From Achromobacter sp. B7 (GTDB lineage Bacteria; Pseudomonadota; Gammaproteobacteria; Burkholderiales; Burkholderiaceae_B): DNA of 64,000 nt. A model generated the notes under the pieces. The model was given only the letters and a program-made list of their open reading frames with translations, was not told the origin of the DNA and did not search any database. A program made the position numbers and the translations under genes. This document shows positions 1-9,161 of the stretch, piece after piece. Every line of letters begins with the position of its first letter. Position 1 is the stretch's first letter. The DNA is taken from assembly GCF_003600685.1 (NCBI RefSeq), contig NZ_CP032084.1:4526001-4590000 (forward strand), read 5' to 3'.

Positions 1-170
1 CGTTGGGGAAGGCACGCTGGCGGGAAAGCGATGTGTCATGGGAGATCTTCAAGGCGGGGACGGAACGCGAAGATTCTACTCGCGCCACCCCCGTTTCGCG
101 CAGCTCTCGGTCGCACTCCGAACCGCCCAATGACCTGGGCGCGCTTGCGCCGCAGGTGGCCCCGCGCCGT

Positions 171-1217
171 TTACACCGCGCCCGATTCCGCCAATTGCTT
201 GCGGCGGAACTCGCCCTGGCGCACGTGCATCCAGCCGGGATACTCGGGCGGCAGCGCGCTGACCTTGTCCAGCGCCGCCAGCTCATCCTGCGTCAGCTTG
301 ATGGCGGCTGCCGCCAGGTTGTCGTCCAGCTGGTCTACCCGCTTGGCGCCGATGATGACGCTGGTCACCACCTGCTGGTGCAGCAACCATGCCAGCGCCA
401 CCTGCGCCACCGACACGCCGCGCGCATCGGCCACGGATTTCAGGACGTCAATGCTGTCATAAGCGCGGTCGCGGTCCACCGGCGGGAAGTCGAAGGCGGC
501 GCGGCGGCTGCCGGCTTCGGCAGAGCCGTCACGGCTGTATTTACCACTGAGCAAGCCGCCTGCCAGCGGGCTCCACACCATCAGGCCGACGCCTTCGCTT
601 TGCAGCATCGGAACCAGCTCGCGCTCCAGGTCGCGCCCGGCAATTGTGTAGTACGCCTGTAGCGATTCAAAGCGCGCCAGCCCCAGGCGTTCGGCGATGC
701 CCAGCGCCTTCATGATCTGCCAGGCCGCCCAGTTGGACACGCCCACGTAACGCACGTGGCCATGCTGGACCAGCGTGTCCAGCGCGCGCACGGTTTCTTC
801 AATGGGCGTGGCCGGGTCAAAGCCGTGGATCTGGTAGAGGTCGATATGATCCAGCTGCAAGCGCGACAGGCTTTTCTTCACGCCATCCAGGATGTGCACA
901 CGCGAATTGCCACGCGCATTCACGCCCGCGCCAGTCTGGCCGAACACCTTTGTGGCAATGACGACGTCGTCTCGCGCGACCTTCAAATCGCGCAGCGCCT
1001 GGCCGGTGATGATTTCCGAGCGCCCCTCGGAATAGACGTCGGCCGTGTCGATAAAGTTGACGCCCGCTTCCAGGGCGCGACCGACCAGACGGTTGGCGTC
1101 TTCCTGTTGCAGGTTGCCGATCTTGCTCCACAACTCGCCTTCGCCGCCGAAGGTCATGGTGCCCAGGCAGAGTTCCGAAACGAATAGGCCGGTGCTGCCA
1201 AATTTCTTGTATCGCAT
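171..1217 (-). CDS. Aldo/keto reductase (348 aa)
   Basis: NADPH-dependent aldo/keto reductase of the TIM-barrel AKR family (YajO/Tas/YhdN-like), expected to reduce aldehydes or ketones in the cytoplasm; the substrate cannot be told. The family tetrad is visible as Asp57 (in NFIDTADVYSEG), Tyr62, Lys90 (IATKVFG) and His131 (YQIHG). The C-terminal half carries VSNWAAWQ and SPLAGGLLSGKY, typical cofactor-side loops. Full length for the family. The ATG is preceded by a purine-rich AAGGAGCACCACC. It is divergent from the AraC-type regulator at 1532, which is the likely regulator by position. Confidence 0.93.
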   Translation of the reverse strand: MRYKKFGSTGLFVSELCLGTMTFGGEGELWSKIGNLQQEDANRLVGRALEAGVNFIDTADVYSEGRSEIITGQALRDLKVARDDVVIATKVFGQTGAGVNARGNSRVHILDGVKKSLSRLQLDHIDLYQIHGFDPATPIEETVRALDTLVQHGHVRYVGVSNWAAWQIMKALGIAERLGLARFESLQAYYTIAGRDLERELVPMLQSEGVGLMVWSPLAGGLLSGKYSRDGSAEAGSRRAAFDFPPVDRDRAYDSIDVLKSVADARGVSVAQVALAWLLHQQVVTSVIIGAKRVDQLDDNLAAAAIKLTQDELAALDKVSALPPEYPGWMHVRQGEFRRKQLAESGAV

Positions 1218-1340
1218 GGTGGTGCTCCTTCTGCGGCGCGGCGGATCCGTGCGCCCCGGGATGGGACGCCGAACGCAACTGGCCGGGGTGCGAACAGTAT
1301 GCGTCGCAAGCGGCCGCCACGCGCTGCTTGATCCTGCCCG

Positions 1341-1419
1341 TTTTTTGCCTGATTCTCTGGCGGGTGTGCCGGAGAATCAGGCATACGCCCGATCCTCCTG
1401 ATTTTTTGCCCATTTCTCC
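1341..1419. promoter_or_regulatory. Candidate AraC-type operator in divergent intergenic region
   Basis: The 314-base gap between the divergent aldo/keto reductase and AraC gene (1218-1531) holds no gene. It contains an 11-bp perfect inverted repeat GCCTGATTCTC (1347-1357) / GAGAATCAGGC (1372-1382). It also has two copies of TTTTTTGCC followed by a related ATTCTC/TTTCTC block, at 1341 and 1402, which is 61 bp apart or about six helical turns. Direct, helically phased half-sites are usual for AraC-family proteins. The A/T run lies on the wrong side of the hairpin for a terminator. Confidence 0.4.
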
Positions 1420-1531
1420 ATAGCCTATCTGGCCCCGGTTCGGCGCGCCCACAGCGGGCATACACTGGAGCCCGCCCCTTATTCCGCCGCGCCTGTGCCG
1501 CCGCCAGGCCCGCGCCCCTCTCGGAGCCTCC

Positions 1532-2497
1532 ATGCCTATTACTACCGAGCAAACCGAAGCTTCCGTCAATATTCCCGGCTTGGACGGTGCTTACGAGCCC
1601 GCCCGCCGCGAGCTGCTTTGCACCTTGGACCGCATGACGGGCACGCTGGAGGGCTCGTTGGATACACCCATCGAAGGCTTGTATCTGCATCGCCTGTCGC
1701 AACCGACCGGCGCCAAGCCTGGTTTGCAAAAAGCCGCGCTGGCCGTCATCGCGCAAGGCTCCAAGCGCTTGTTGATCGGCGACGAGAGCTTTGAATACGA
1801 CCCCTTTCATTACCTGATCTCGTCGGTGGACCTGCCTGTGGTGGCCAAGGTGTCGGTGGCCAGCCCCACCCTGCCCTACCTGGGCTTGCGGCTGGACCTG
1901 AACCCCGAGGAAATCGCCGAGCTGATCAGCGACGAAAACCTGCCGCCGCTGGTGCCCGCCGAGGCTTCGCGCGCGCTGTGCGTCAATCCCCTGGGCGGCT
2001 CGCTGCTGGACGTGGTGCTGCGGCTGCTGCGGCTGTTGGACACCCCGCGCGACATCCCCATCCTGGCGCCCATGGTCAAGCGCGAGCTGCTGTACCGGCT
2101 GCTGATGAACGGCCAGGGCGTCGTGCTGCGCCAGACGGTGCTGCAAGACAGCCAGCTCAACCGCGTGGCCAAGGCCATCCGTATCCTGCGCGACAACTAC
2201 GCGCAACCGCTGCGCGTGGAAGAAATTGCGCGCGACGTGCACATGAGCGTGTCGTCCTTGCATCACCATTTCAAGCAGGCCACCGCCATGAGCCCGCTGC
2301 AATACCAGAAGCACCTGCGCTTGCAGGAAGCGCGCCGGCTGATGTTGAGCGATGACGCCGGCGTGGCCTTGGCCGCGCACGCCGTGGGCTACGAAAGTTC
2401 GTCGCAATTCAGTCGCGAATACAGCCGTTTGTTCGGCACCCCGCCCCTGCGCGACAAGCAGCGCTGGAAAGAAGAATCGGTGGGCGCGGCCGCCTGA
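1532..2497 (+). CDS. AraC family transcriptional regulator (321 aa)
   Basis: Cytoplasmic transcription regulator. Residues about 15-195 match the AraC_N-type ligand domain often found with aldo/keto reductases. Residues about 208-312 form the double helix-turn-helix: first HTH around RVEEIARDVHMSVSSLHHHF, second around GVALAAHAVGYESSSQFSRE ending in the FGTPP signature. It is divergent from the aldo/keto reductase at 171-1217, so control of that gene and of itself is likely. The inducer is unknown. Confidence 0.92.
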   Translation: MPITTEQTEASVNIPGLDGAYEPARRELLCTLDRMTGTLEGSLDTPIEGLYLHRLSQPTGAKPGLQKAALAVIAQGSKRLLIGDESFEYDPFHYLISSVDLPVVAKVSVASPTLPYLGLRLDLNPEEIAELISDENLPPLVPAEASRALCVNPLGGSLLDVVLRLLRLLDTPRDIPILAPMVKRELLYRLLMNGQGVVLRQTVLQDSQLNRVAKAIRILRDNYAQPLRVEEIARDVHMSVSSLHHHFKQATAMSPLQYQKHLRLQEARRLMLSDDAGVALAAHAVGYESSSQFSREYSRLFGTPPLRDKQRWKEESVGAAA

Positions 2498-2574
2498 GTT
2501 CGGCTTAGGGCCCGCGCGGCCGTCATCGCGTTATATGCTCCCGCTACGTCTTAATTCCGAAAGCGCGGGAAGTC

Positions 2575-3546
2575 ATGCACGATTTGAATGATCTTTACTA
2601 CTTTGTCCAGGTCGTGAAACACGGCGGCTTCGCGCCCGCGGGCCGCGCGCTGGACATCCCCAAATCCCGCCTCAGCCGCCGCATTGCCCTGCTGGAAGAA
2701 CGGCTGGGCGTGCGGCTGATCCAGCGTTCCACCCGCACCTTTGCCGTGACCGAGCTGGGGCAGGAATATTACGACCAGTGCCTGTCGATGCTGGCCGGCG
2801 CCGAGGCCGCACAAGACGTCATCGACCGCACGCATGCCGAGCCGCAAGGCACGATACGGATGAGCGCGCCGCCCGCTTTGATCTATTACTTTCTGGGCGA
2901 TGTGGTCGCGCGGTTCATGCAGAAGTGCCCCAAGGTGCACGTGTATTTGAAGAGCTTTTCGCGTTCCGTGGACGTGCTGCGCGAAGGCTTTGACCTGGCC
3001 GTGCGCGTGCGCTTTGGTCCCCTGGAAAACAGCGATCTGGTCATGAAGCCGCTGGGCACGAGCTGCCAGAGCCTGGTCGCCAGCCCCGCGCTGGCCCGCA
3101 GGCTGCCGCCGGACGCCGACGTTGCCAGGATTGCCGAACTGCCCACGTTGGCGCTGGGCACGGAACAGCGCGAATGCCAGTGGCGGCTGGACGGGCCCGA
3201 TGGCGTGCGTCAGAACGTAGCGTTCACCCCGCGCCTGGTCACCGACGACATGCTGGCGCTGAAGCAGGCCACGATGCGCGGCGTGGGAGTGGCCGCACTG
3301 CCCCTGATGATGATTCGCGAAGAATTGGACGCGGGCACGCTGGTGCCGGTGGGCGCGCCCTGGGTGCCGGAGCCGGGCGCCGTCCATGCGGTGTTCCCCT
3401 CACGGCGGGGGCTGCTGCCCGCCGTGCGCGAGCTACTGGATTTCATGGCGACGGAGTATCGTGAAAACGCCCAACGCGAATGCGATACGCAGCAGCGCCA
3501 CGGCATCCCTGGCCCGAAAGCCCCGCACCCATCGTCCGATAAATAG
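2575..3546 (+). CDS. LysR family transcriptional regulator (323 aa)
   Basis: LTTR with N-terminal winged HTH (residues about 1-60: the FVQVVKHGGFAPAGRALDIP region, then the wing SRRIALLEERLGVRLIQRST) and a periplasmic-binding-protein-like effector domain (about 88-295). The DsdC/AaeR-like layout is normal. It lies on the same strand as the AraC gene (78 bases upstream) and ycaC (117 bases downstream). Neither gap shows an operon-style overlap. Target and inducer are unknown. Confidence 0.92.
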   Translation: MHDLNDLYYFVQVVKHGGFAPAGRALDIPKSRLSRRIALLEERLGVRLIQRSTRTFAVTELGQEYYDQCLSMLAGAEAAQDVIDRTHAEPQGTIRMSAPPALIYYFLGDVVARFMQKCPKVHVYLKSFSRSVDVLREGFDLAVRVRFGPLENSDLVMKPLGTSCQSLVASPALARRLPPDADVARIAELPTLALGTEQRECQWRLDGPDGVRQNVAFTPRLVTDDMLALKQATMRGVGVAALPLMMIREELDAGTLVPVGAPWVPEPGAVHAVFPSRRGLLPAVRELLDFMATEYRENAQRECDTQQRHGIPGPKAPHPSSDK

Positions 3547-3662
3547 AACGCTGAGACGCAATTTGCCCAACTACCGGGGCTATTGGTTGATATTTAGAAT
3601 TCTGTTCATGCACTCACCGCGCAACACCGCGCACCAAACCTGAAGACATAACGGAGCAAACC

Positions 3663-4289
3663 ATGACCAAGCCCTACGTGAAACTGGACAAGAACGAAGC
3701 CGCCGTCCTGCTGGTTGACCACCAAGCCGGCCTGCTTTCGCTGGTGCGCGATTTCCAACCGGACCAATTCAAGAACAACGTGCTGGCACTGGCCGACCTG
3801 GCCGAATACTTCAAGCTGCCCACCATCCTGACCACCAGCTTCGAAGACGGCCCCAACGGCCCGCTGGTCCAGGAACTGAAAGACAAGTTCCCCACCGCCC
3901 CCTACATCGCCCGCCCCGGCAACATCAACGCCTGGGACAACGAAGACTTCGTCAAGGCCGTCAAGGCCACCGGCAAGAAGCAGCTGATCATCGCCGGCGT
4001 GGTCACCGAAGTGTGCGTCGCCTTCCCCGCCCTGTCGGCCCTGGAAGAAGGCTTTGATGTGTTCGTCGTGACCGACGCCTCGGGCACCTTCAACGAAGTC
4101 ACCCGCAACGCCGCCTGGAGCCGCATGGAACAAGCCGGCGCGCAGCTGATGTCTTGGTTCGGCGTGGCGTGCGAACTGCATCGCGACTGGCGCAACGACG
4201 TGGAAGGCCTGGGCACCCTGTTCGCCAACCACATCCCCGACTACCGCAACCTGATGGCGTCGTACTCGGCCAACCGCAAGGCCAAGTAA
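3663..4289 (+). CDS. ycaC: YcaC-like isochorismatase-fold hydrolase (208 aa)
   Basis: Cysteine hydrolase of the isochorismatase superfamily, closely resembling E. coli YcaC (same 208-aa length and near-identical blocks such as ARPGNINAWDNEDFVKAVKA and GVVTEVCVAFPAL). The catalytic Asp19 (LLVDHQAG) and nucleophile Cys118 (VTEVC) are present. YcaC forms an octamer whose physiological substrate is unsettled, so only hydrolase or amidohydrolase activity is inferred. The ATG follows AACGGAGCAAACC. A strong hairpin follows the stop. Confidence 0.93.
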   Translation: MTKPYVKLDKNEAAVLLVDHQAGLLSLVRDFQPDQFKNNVLALADLAEYFKLPTILTTSFEDGPNGPLVQELKDKFPTAPYIARPGNINAWDNEDFVKAVKATGKKQLIIAGVVTEVCVAFPALSALEEGFDVFVVTDASGTFNEVTRNAAWSRMEQAGAQLMSWFGVACELHRDWRNDVEGLGTLFANHIPDYRNLMASYSANRKAK

Positions 4290-4306
4290 AGCCCGCCCGT
4301 TTTGCC

Positions 4307-4348
4307 GATGCAGGCCGGATGCAAAAATATTTGCATCCGGCCTGCATC
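4307..4348 (+). terminator. 19-bp perfect inverted repeat after ycaC
   Basis: Arms GATGCAGGCCGGATGCAAA (4307-4325) and its exact complement (4330-4348) flank a 4-base loop AATA, 18 bases after the ycaC stop. The downstream T-run is weak (CGTTTGGG), so it may act as an RNA-stabilising hairpin rather than a strict intrinsic terminator. Confidence 0.6.
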
Positions 4349-4433
4349 CGTTTGGGCTCCCCGCGTGTAGTACCTGTACCGGCGCGCAATGGGCGCGTCG
4401 TCCACAGACCTTTCACGTTGCTGGAGACCGCTC

Positions 4434-4997
4434 ATGAAGACCCAACGTTCGCACCGCATTCCCGCCGTTGCCGGCCTGTTCGCCGTGTCGCTGCTTGCCG
4501 CCTGCGGCTCGATGAGTTCCCAATCCATGGCTTATTCGCAGGCCAACCTGCCCGCCAGCGTCCAGGCGCCCGCCGGCAACAAGGTGGCCTGGGAAACCGT
4601 GGGCGTGGGCGAGATCACCTACGAATGCCGCGCCAAGGCCGATATGAAGGGCCAGGCCGAATGGGTGTTTGCCGGCCCGAAGGCCGTGCTTAACGACCGC
4701 AAGGGCAAGCAGGTGGGCACGTATTACGGCCCGCCCGCCACGTGGGAAGCCATGGACGGCTCGAAGCTGACCGGCACGCAAGTGGCCGTGGCGCCGGCGG
4801 GTGACGGCAACCTGCCTTACCAGTTGGTCAAGGCAAACCCCGCGATGGGCGCGGGCGCGTTGACCGGGGTGACCTACATTCAGCGCGTGGCCCTGAAGGG
4901 CGGCGTGGCGCCCAAGACCCCTTGCACCACCGCCATGCTGGGCCAGAAGAGCCAGGTGCAATACCAGGCCGACTACATTTTCTACAAGGCGAACTGA
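4434..4997 (+). CDS. DUF3455-type lipoprotein (187 aa)
   Basis: Exported lipoprotein with a DUF3455-like body. The signal sequence ends in a lipobox LLAAC with acylated Cys24. The mature part has GVGEITYECRAKAD and WVFAGPKAVL blocks and a conserved GTYYGPPATWEAMDGSK region. The function is unknown; the family is often found beside ECF sigma factors. An upstream in-frame ATG at 4389 is less likely because the lipoprotein signal begins at MKTQRSH and GGAG lies about 8 bases before 4434. The sigma/anti-sigma pair follows 121 bases downstream. Confidence 0.8.
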   Translation: MKTQRSHRIPAVAGLFAVSLLAACGSMSSQSMAYSQANLPASVQAPAGNKVAWETVGVGEITYECRAKADMKGQAEWVFAGPKAVLNDRKGKQVGTYYGPPATWEAMDGSKLTGTQVAVAPAGDGNLPYQLVKANPAMGAGALTGVTYIQRVALKGGVAPKTPCTTAMLGQKSQVQYQADYIFYKAN

Positions 4998-5118
4998 TCC
5001 CGTGGGCCCGTCGTATTCCGACGGGCCCACGGCAGGGGACTCCGGGTAAGATGGCGCAACTTCCCACCGCGCAGGCAGATCACGCGCGGCCGCCCTCTTC
5101 CCGTTCCCCCGCTCTCGC

Positions 5119-5688
5119 ATGCCGAACCGCCTTGATCCGGATTTCGATTACGAAGCCGCCTTGCAGGAATGCGCCGCCGGCCGCCGGGCCGCCCTGGAGG
5201 CCCTGTATCGGCAAGAAGGCCCGCGCCTGTTGGGTGTGGCCCAACGACTCCTGCGCGACCGCGCTTGGGCGGAGGACATCGTGCATGACGCATTCGTCAA
5301 GATCTGGAAGCAGGCGGGCGCCTTTGACGCATCGCGGGGTTCGGGACGTGGCTGGGTCTACAGCATCACCCGCAACCTGGCGTTGAACGCGCTGCGCGAC
5401 ACCGCGCGCGAAACCGACGTAGATGATGACGCCGCTGCCGCCCTGGACGCGCGACACGCCATCGAAGCCTGGCACGACACGCGTGACGCGTTCGACTGGC
5501 GCGCCAGCGCGGGCCGCATGGCTCCGTGCCTGGAAGAACTGGAACCCGTGCGCCGCAACTGCGTGCTGCACGCGTATGTCGAGGGGCTGACGCACAGCGA
5601 GATCGCGCAACGCCTGGGCGCGCCGTTGGGCACCGTCAAGGCGTGGATCAAGCGCAGCCTGCAAGCGCTGCGGGAGTGCCTGGCATGA
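5119..5688 (+). CDS. ECF RNA polymerase sigma factor (SigK/RpoE-like, 189 aa)
   Basis: Alternative sigma factor with region 2 (about residues 25-90, including AQRLLRDRAWAEDIVHDAFV and GWVYSITRNLALNALR) and region 4 (about 130-185, GLTHSEIAQRLGAPLGTVKAWIKRSL). It directs RNA polymerase to a stress regulon. It overlaps the anti-sigma gene by ATGA (5685-5688), the usual sign of translational coupling with its inhibitor. The starting ATG has no strong Shine-Dalgarno sequence. Confidence 0.92.
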   Translation: MPNRLDPDFDYEAALQECAAGRRAALEALYRQEGPRLLGVAQRLLRDRAWAEDIVHDAFVKIWKQAGAFDASRGSGRGWVYSITRNLALNALRDTARETDVDDDAAAALDARHAIEAWHDTRDAFDWRASAGRMAPCLEELEPVRRNCVLHAYVEGLTHSEIAQRLGAPLGTVKAWIKRSLQALRECLA

Positions 5689-6482
5689 ACGCCCCGCAAG
5701 AAGCTTACGACGACACCGACGAACTGGCAGGCGAATACGTGCTGGGCACCTTGTCGGCCGACGCGCGCCGCGCGGTGCAAACGCGTATGACGCACGATGC
5801 CGCCCTGCGGGCCGCCGTGGCGCGATGGGAAGCGCGCCTGCTGCCATTGACGAATCTGTCGACCCCGGTGGAACCGTCGGCCAGCCTTTGGCCGCGCATC
5901 GTCGGCACCTTGGATGCGGCGCAGGCCAAGGGCACCGCCCATGCCCGCGTACAAGCCCATGCCCGGGGACAAGCCCAGACGAACGCGTCGGCGGCCCCGC
6001 GGTCGCGCCCTATCGGCCCATCCAAGCCGGGGCTGTGGGACAGCCTGATGTTCTGGCGCAGCGTGGCCGTGGGCGGTATGGCGGCGGTGCTGATCCTGGG
6101 CAGCACGCTGGCGCTGCGCCCCGCATCGACACCGTCGGCCCCGCAATACGTGGTGGTGTTGGTGGCGCCCCAATCGCAGGCGCCGGGCTGGGTGGTGCAG
6201 GCGCAGGCCGGGCAAAGCGCCGTGCAACTGGTGCCCATCGCCGCAACGGAAGTGCCGCCGGACCGGGCGCTGGAATTCTGGACCAAGGCCGACGGCTGGG
6301 CCGGCCCGGTATCGCTGGGTTTGATCAAGCCGGGCGAACCCGTCGTAATCCCGCTGGACAAGCTGCCGCCGCTGGAGCCCAACCAGCTTTTCGAGCTGAC
6401 GCTTGAACCCAAGACCGGCTCGCCCATCGGCAAGCCGACCGGCCCGATTCAGTTCATCGGGCGCGCGGTCAAGATGCTGTAG
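5685..6482 (+). CDS. RskA-family membrane anti-sigma factor (265 aa)
   Basis: Likely inhibitor of the preceding ECF sigma factor. The N-terminal 60 residues (DELAGEYVLGTLSADARRAV) match the anti-sigma-K/RskA start. A long Ala/Arg/Gln linker (about 75-118) leads to one transmembrane helix (about 122-145). A periplasmic RskA C-terminal domain follows (about 150-265), with PPDRALEFWTKADGW and SLGLIKPGEPV. There is no HxxxCxxC zinc motif, so it is the RskA rather than the ZAS type. It overlaps the sigma gene by 4 bases. Confidence 0.88.
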   Translation: MNAPQEAYDDTDELAGEYVLGTLSADARRAVQTRMTHDAALRAAVARWEARLLPLTNLSTPVEPSASLWPRIVGTLDAAQAKGTAHARVQAHARGQAQTNASAAPRSRPIGPSKPGLWDSLMFWRSVAVGGMAAVLILGSTLALRPASTPSAPQYVVVLVAPQSQAPGWVVQAQAGQSAVQLVPIAATEVPPDRALEFWTKADGWAGPVSLGLIKPGEPVVIPLDKLPPLEPNQLFELTLEPKTGSPIGKPTGPIQFIGRAVKML

Positions 6483-6496
6483 CCGGCAGGCGCGGG

Positions 6497-7645
6497 CTAG
6501 CGCTTGCGGCTGAAGGGATACGCTTGCTGGGCAAGGAAGGTGCCCGGCATGTCATTGTCCAGGATGCCGTAGTTTTCGGGCAGGCGATTGCCCACGCCGC
6601 GCACGGCCGTTCCAAAGATGTAGTCGATGAACGAGAAGTGGGCGGCGTAGTTCTTGTCGATGGCTTCCGTGTCCGACGAGTGGTGCCAATGGTGAAAGTC
6701 CGGCGTCACGATGATGTAGCGCAGCCAGCCCCACGGCAGCTGCACGTTGGAATGGATCAGCACGGCCTGGAAGCCGACGATGATGATGTAGGCGTCCAGC
6801 ACGGCCTTTGAAAACCCCAGCACGAACAACACGCCCAACACCGCCACGCGCGTGATCAGCAGTTCAACGATGTGCAGGCGCGATCCGGCCAGCCAGTCCA
6901 GCGTGCGCGTGCTGTGGTGCACGGCATGGATGCGCCACATGAACGGGACCTCGTGGTAGACCCGATGGGCCGCGTACTGCGCCAGGTCCGCCACCAGCAC
7001 CGCTACGAACAATTCCAGCAGATACGGCATCGACTGGATGGCGGCCTGTAGCGGCTCGTAGGCTGCCCAGGAAAACAGCCGGTGGATAAAGAAGTTGATG
7101 CACAGCAGCACCGCCCCCACCGACAGATGATTGAACAGGAAATGCTTCATGTCCACCTGCCACTCGCCGCGAAACACGGGTTGGCCGGGATACAGCGGCG
7201 TCAGCTTTTCGAAAATGATGAAGACCATGCTGGACGCCAGCAGGTCCAGGATGAACCAGTCCAGGCCCAGGTACGGGTGGTTGCCGGTATTGGACGTGGT
7301 CACTACGACCTGGCTGCCCCCGGCGGCCACCGCGCAGCAGACCAGCACGAAAGCCGAAATATTCAGCCAGCGCTGGCGGCCCAGCACGATGTTGGCCAGT
7401 GCGATCGACCCAGACACCAGCAACGCGGAAAACAGCAGCGTGCGCATCGCCTCCACGGAATAGAAGGCGCGCAGTTCCGGCGTGGTCAGGTAAGCGGGAA
7501 AGTGGAAAGCCAATACGCCCAGCACGGCCAGAATGGCCAGGAACAGCGCGATCACGCCGCTCATCATGCCGGTGCCCGGGTGGATACGCCCGTCCTTGCT
7601 GAAAAGAGCAAAAACCTGCCGAACATTGGACGCGCGTTGTTTCAT
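6497..7645 (-). CDS. Membrane fatty acid hydroxylase / sterol desaturase family protein
   Basis: Integral membrane di-iron oxygenase of the fatty acid hydroxylase superfamily. It has several hydrophobic helices (GVIALFLAILAVLGVLAF, LFSALLVSGSIALANIVLG and others) and the histidine boxes HRVYH, HAVHH and HHWHH expected to bind two irons. The substrate is not predictable (lipid or carotenoid-like). Start choice is uncertain: the frame is open to a GTG at 7735 with ATGs at 7729, 7720, 7702 and 7645, none with a clear ribosome-binding site. I chose the ATG just before the conserved MKQRASNVRQVF segment. Confidence 0.87.
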   Translation of the reverse strand: MKQRASNVRQVFALFSKDGRIHPGTGMMSGVIALFLAILAVLGVLAFHFPAYLTTPELRAFYSVEAMRTLLFSALLVSGSIALANIVLGRQRWLNISAFVLVCCAVAAGGSQVVVTTSNTGNHPYLGLDWFILDLLASSMVFIIFEKLTPLYPGQPVFRGEWQVDMKHFLFNHLSVGAVLLCINFFIHRLFSWAAYEPLQAAIQSMPYLLELFVAVLVADLAQYAAHRVYHEVPFMWRIHAVHHSTRTLDWLAGSRLHIVELLITRVAVLGVLFVLGFSKAVLDAYIIIVGFQAVLIHSNVQLPWGWLRYIIVTPDFHHWHHSSDTEAIDKNYAAHFSFIDYIFGTAVRGVGNRLPENYGILDNDMPGTFLAQQAYPFSRKR

Positions 7646-7899
7646 GTCTAAAAGATGACGGACCACGGGGTGCCGAGTGTATCTCCGGGCAAACCCTTTC
7701 ATGTAATCAAAAGTGAGCATCAACGACATTTTCACGCCGCGTATCTGCCGGCTTTGCGGGCGGTCAATTCACACCAAGGGCGGCGGGGGCCGCGTGGTTG
7801 ACAAGGCGCGGGGGTTGGCGTGTCATGGGCGAGCCGACGCGTGCCGCGTCCCGGTGCGTCGCCGGTTCCCGTCAACGGGTTCCCAAGAGAGAGGCCCTA

Positions 7900-8124
7900 A
7901 TGTTCCCTGAATATCGCCAACTCATTACGCAGATGAAATCCGAGAATGCGCATTTCTCGGCCTTGTTCCAGCGCCACAACGACCTGGACCAGGAGATTCA
8001 AAATATGGAGGACGGCGTCGTGCCAACCTCGGGCGTCAACATTGAAGTGCTGAAAAAAGAAAAACTACAGCTCAAGGACAAGCTCTACGGCCTGCTGCGG
8101 GCCGCCGACCAGAAGGCCGGCTGA
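7900..8124 (+). CDS. YdcH/DUF465 family small protein (74 aa)
   Basis: Small cytoplasmic coiled-coil protein of the YdcH (DUF465) family: residues 1-74 are mostly helical with HNDLDQEIQNME and LKKEKLQLKDKLYGLLR. The function is unknown. The ATG at 7900 is chosen over upstream starts because GAGAGAGG sits just ahead of it and homologues begin MFPEYR. It is divergent from the hydroxylase gene across a gap without other genes. Confidence 0.87.
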   Translation: MFPEYRQLITQMKSENAHFSALFQRHNDLDQEIQNMEDGVVPTSGVNIEVLKKEKLQLKDKLYGLLRAADQKAG

Positions 8125-8141
8125 CACCCCAGCTTTGGGCG

Positions 8142-9128
8142 CTACATCAGCTCAAGCCCCGCCCCCCGCACGATGACCGCGTACTTGGCCATTTCAGAAC
8201 GGAAGTACGCCGCCGTCTGCTCGGGGGGCATCAGCAAGATCTTGTTGTTCTGGGTGGCCATGGCCTGTTTGACCTCGGGCGCGTTGAACGCCCGCCCCAA
8301 TGCGTCGTAGACGCGCCGCACCTCGGCCGCCGGCAGCTTTGCCGGCCCCGCTGCCGCGAACCAGCCGCCTATCTCGTAGTCAACCAGGCCCTGCTCGCGC
8401 GCGGTGGCAAGATCCGGCAATGCCTCCATCCGTTCGCCCCCACAGGCAGCCAGCGCCTTGAGCGCCCCGCTTTTGATCTGCGGCAGTACCGACGGCAGCG
8501 ACAACACCCCGAAATCCACCTGCCCGCCGATCAGGTCCGCCATCATGGGCCCCACGCCCTTGTACGGAATATGGCGCGCCTTGACGCCCGCCTGCTGCAC
8601 GTACATTTCCGCCGCCAGATGCAGGATCGTGCCATTGCCCGACGACGCGTAGTTGTAGCGGCCCGGTTCCCGCGACAACAATGCCGTCAGATCCTTCAGG
8701 TTGTTGGCCGTGATGTTCTTCGGGTTGGCCACCAACAGGAACGGCGTCATGCCCACCATGCTGATCGGGGTGATGTCCGCCAGCGGATCGAACGGCAAGG
8801 ACTTATAGACGCTGGGAAAAATCACATGGTTGTTCGACACCATGCTCAGCGTGTAGCCGTCGGGCGCCGACCGCACCAACGCCGACGTACCGACGATGCC
8901 GCCCGCGCCCGGCTGGTTTTCCACCACCACCGTGTGGCCCAGCGCCGACGACAAGGCAGGGCCGGCCGAGCGCGTGATCGTGTCCACGCCCGAGCCCACG
9001 CCTACCGGCAGGATGAACTTCACGGGCCGGTCCGATTGCGCGCGCCCCAGGCCCGGCACGGCCAGCATCGCGGCGCCCAGCGCCCCCAATAGTTGTCGGC
9101 GGCTCCAACCCGCGCGTTGATCGTTCAT
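8142..9128 (-). CDS. Bug/TctC family tripartite tricarboxylate-binding protein (328 aa)
   Basis: Periplasmic solute-binding protein of the Bug family, very abundant in Bordetella and Achromobacter. It has a twin-arginine-like signal (SRRQLLGALGAAMLAVPGLGRA) and then the family features: PVKFILPVGVGSGVDTITR, VENQPGAGGIVGT, and YKGVGPMMADLIGGQVDFG near residue 190. It sits 33 bases after the CoA-transferase gene in the same direction. That suggests it supplies the acid processed by the CoA-transferase and lyase, although no TctA/TctB permease genes are adjacent. Confidence 0.92.
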   Translation of the reverse strand: MNDQRAGWSRRQLLGALGAAMLAVPGLGRAQSDRPVKFILPVGVGSGVDTITRSAGPALSSALGHTVVVENQPGAGGIVGTSALVRSAPDGYTLSMVSNNHVIFPSVYKSLPFDPLADITPISMVGMTPFLLVANPKNITANNLKDLTALLSREPGRYNYASSGNGTILHLAAEMYVQQAGVKARHIPYKGVGPMMADLIGGQVDFGVLSLPSVLPQIKSGALKALAACGGERMEALPDLATAREQGLVDYEIGGWFAAAGPAKLPAAEVRRVYDALGRAFNAPEVKQAMATQNNKILLMPPEQTAAYFRSEMAKYAVIVRGAGLELM

Positions 9129-9161
9129 GTCTGTCTCCTGGTTGTTTTTTATTGCCGTTCA

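Noticed and set aside
2..133. Possible C-terminus of a rightward gene at the left window edge
   Set aside because: An open frame ends at 133, but codon use is poor and the peptide matches nothing I know; too short to call.
31..1187. Long rightward frames over the aldo/keto reductase
   Set aside because: Shadows of the leftward gene in high-GC sequence; the reductase has full catalytic motifs.
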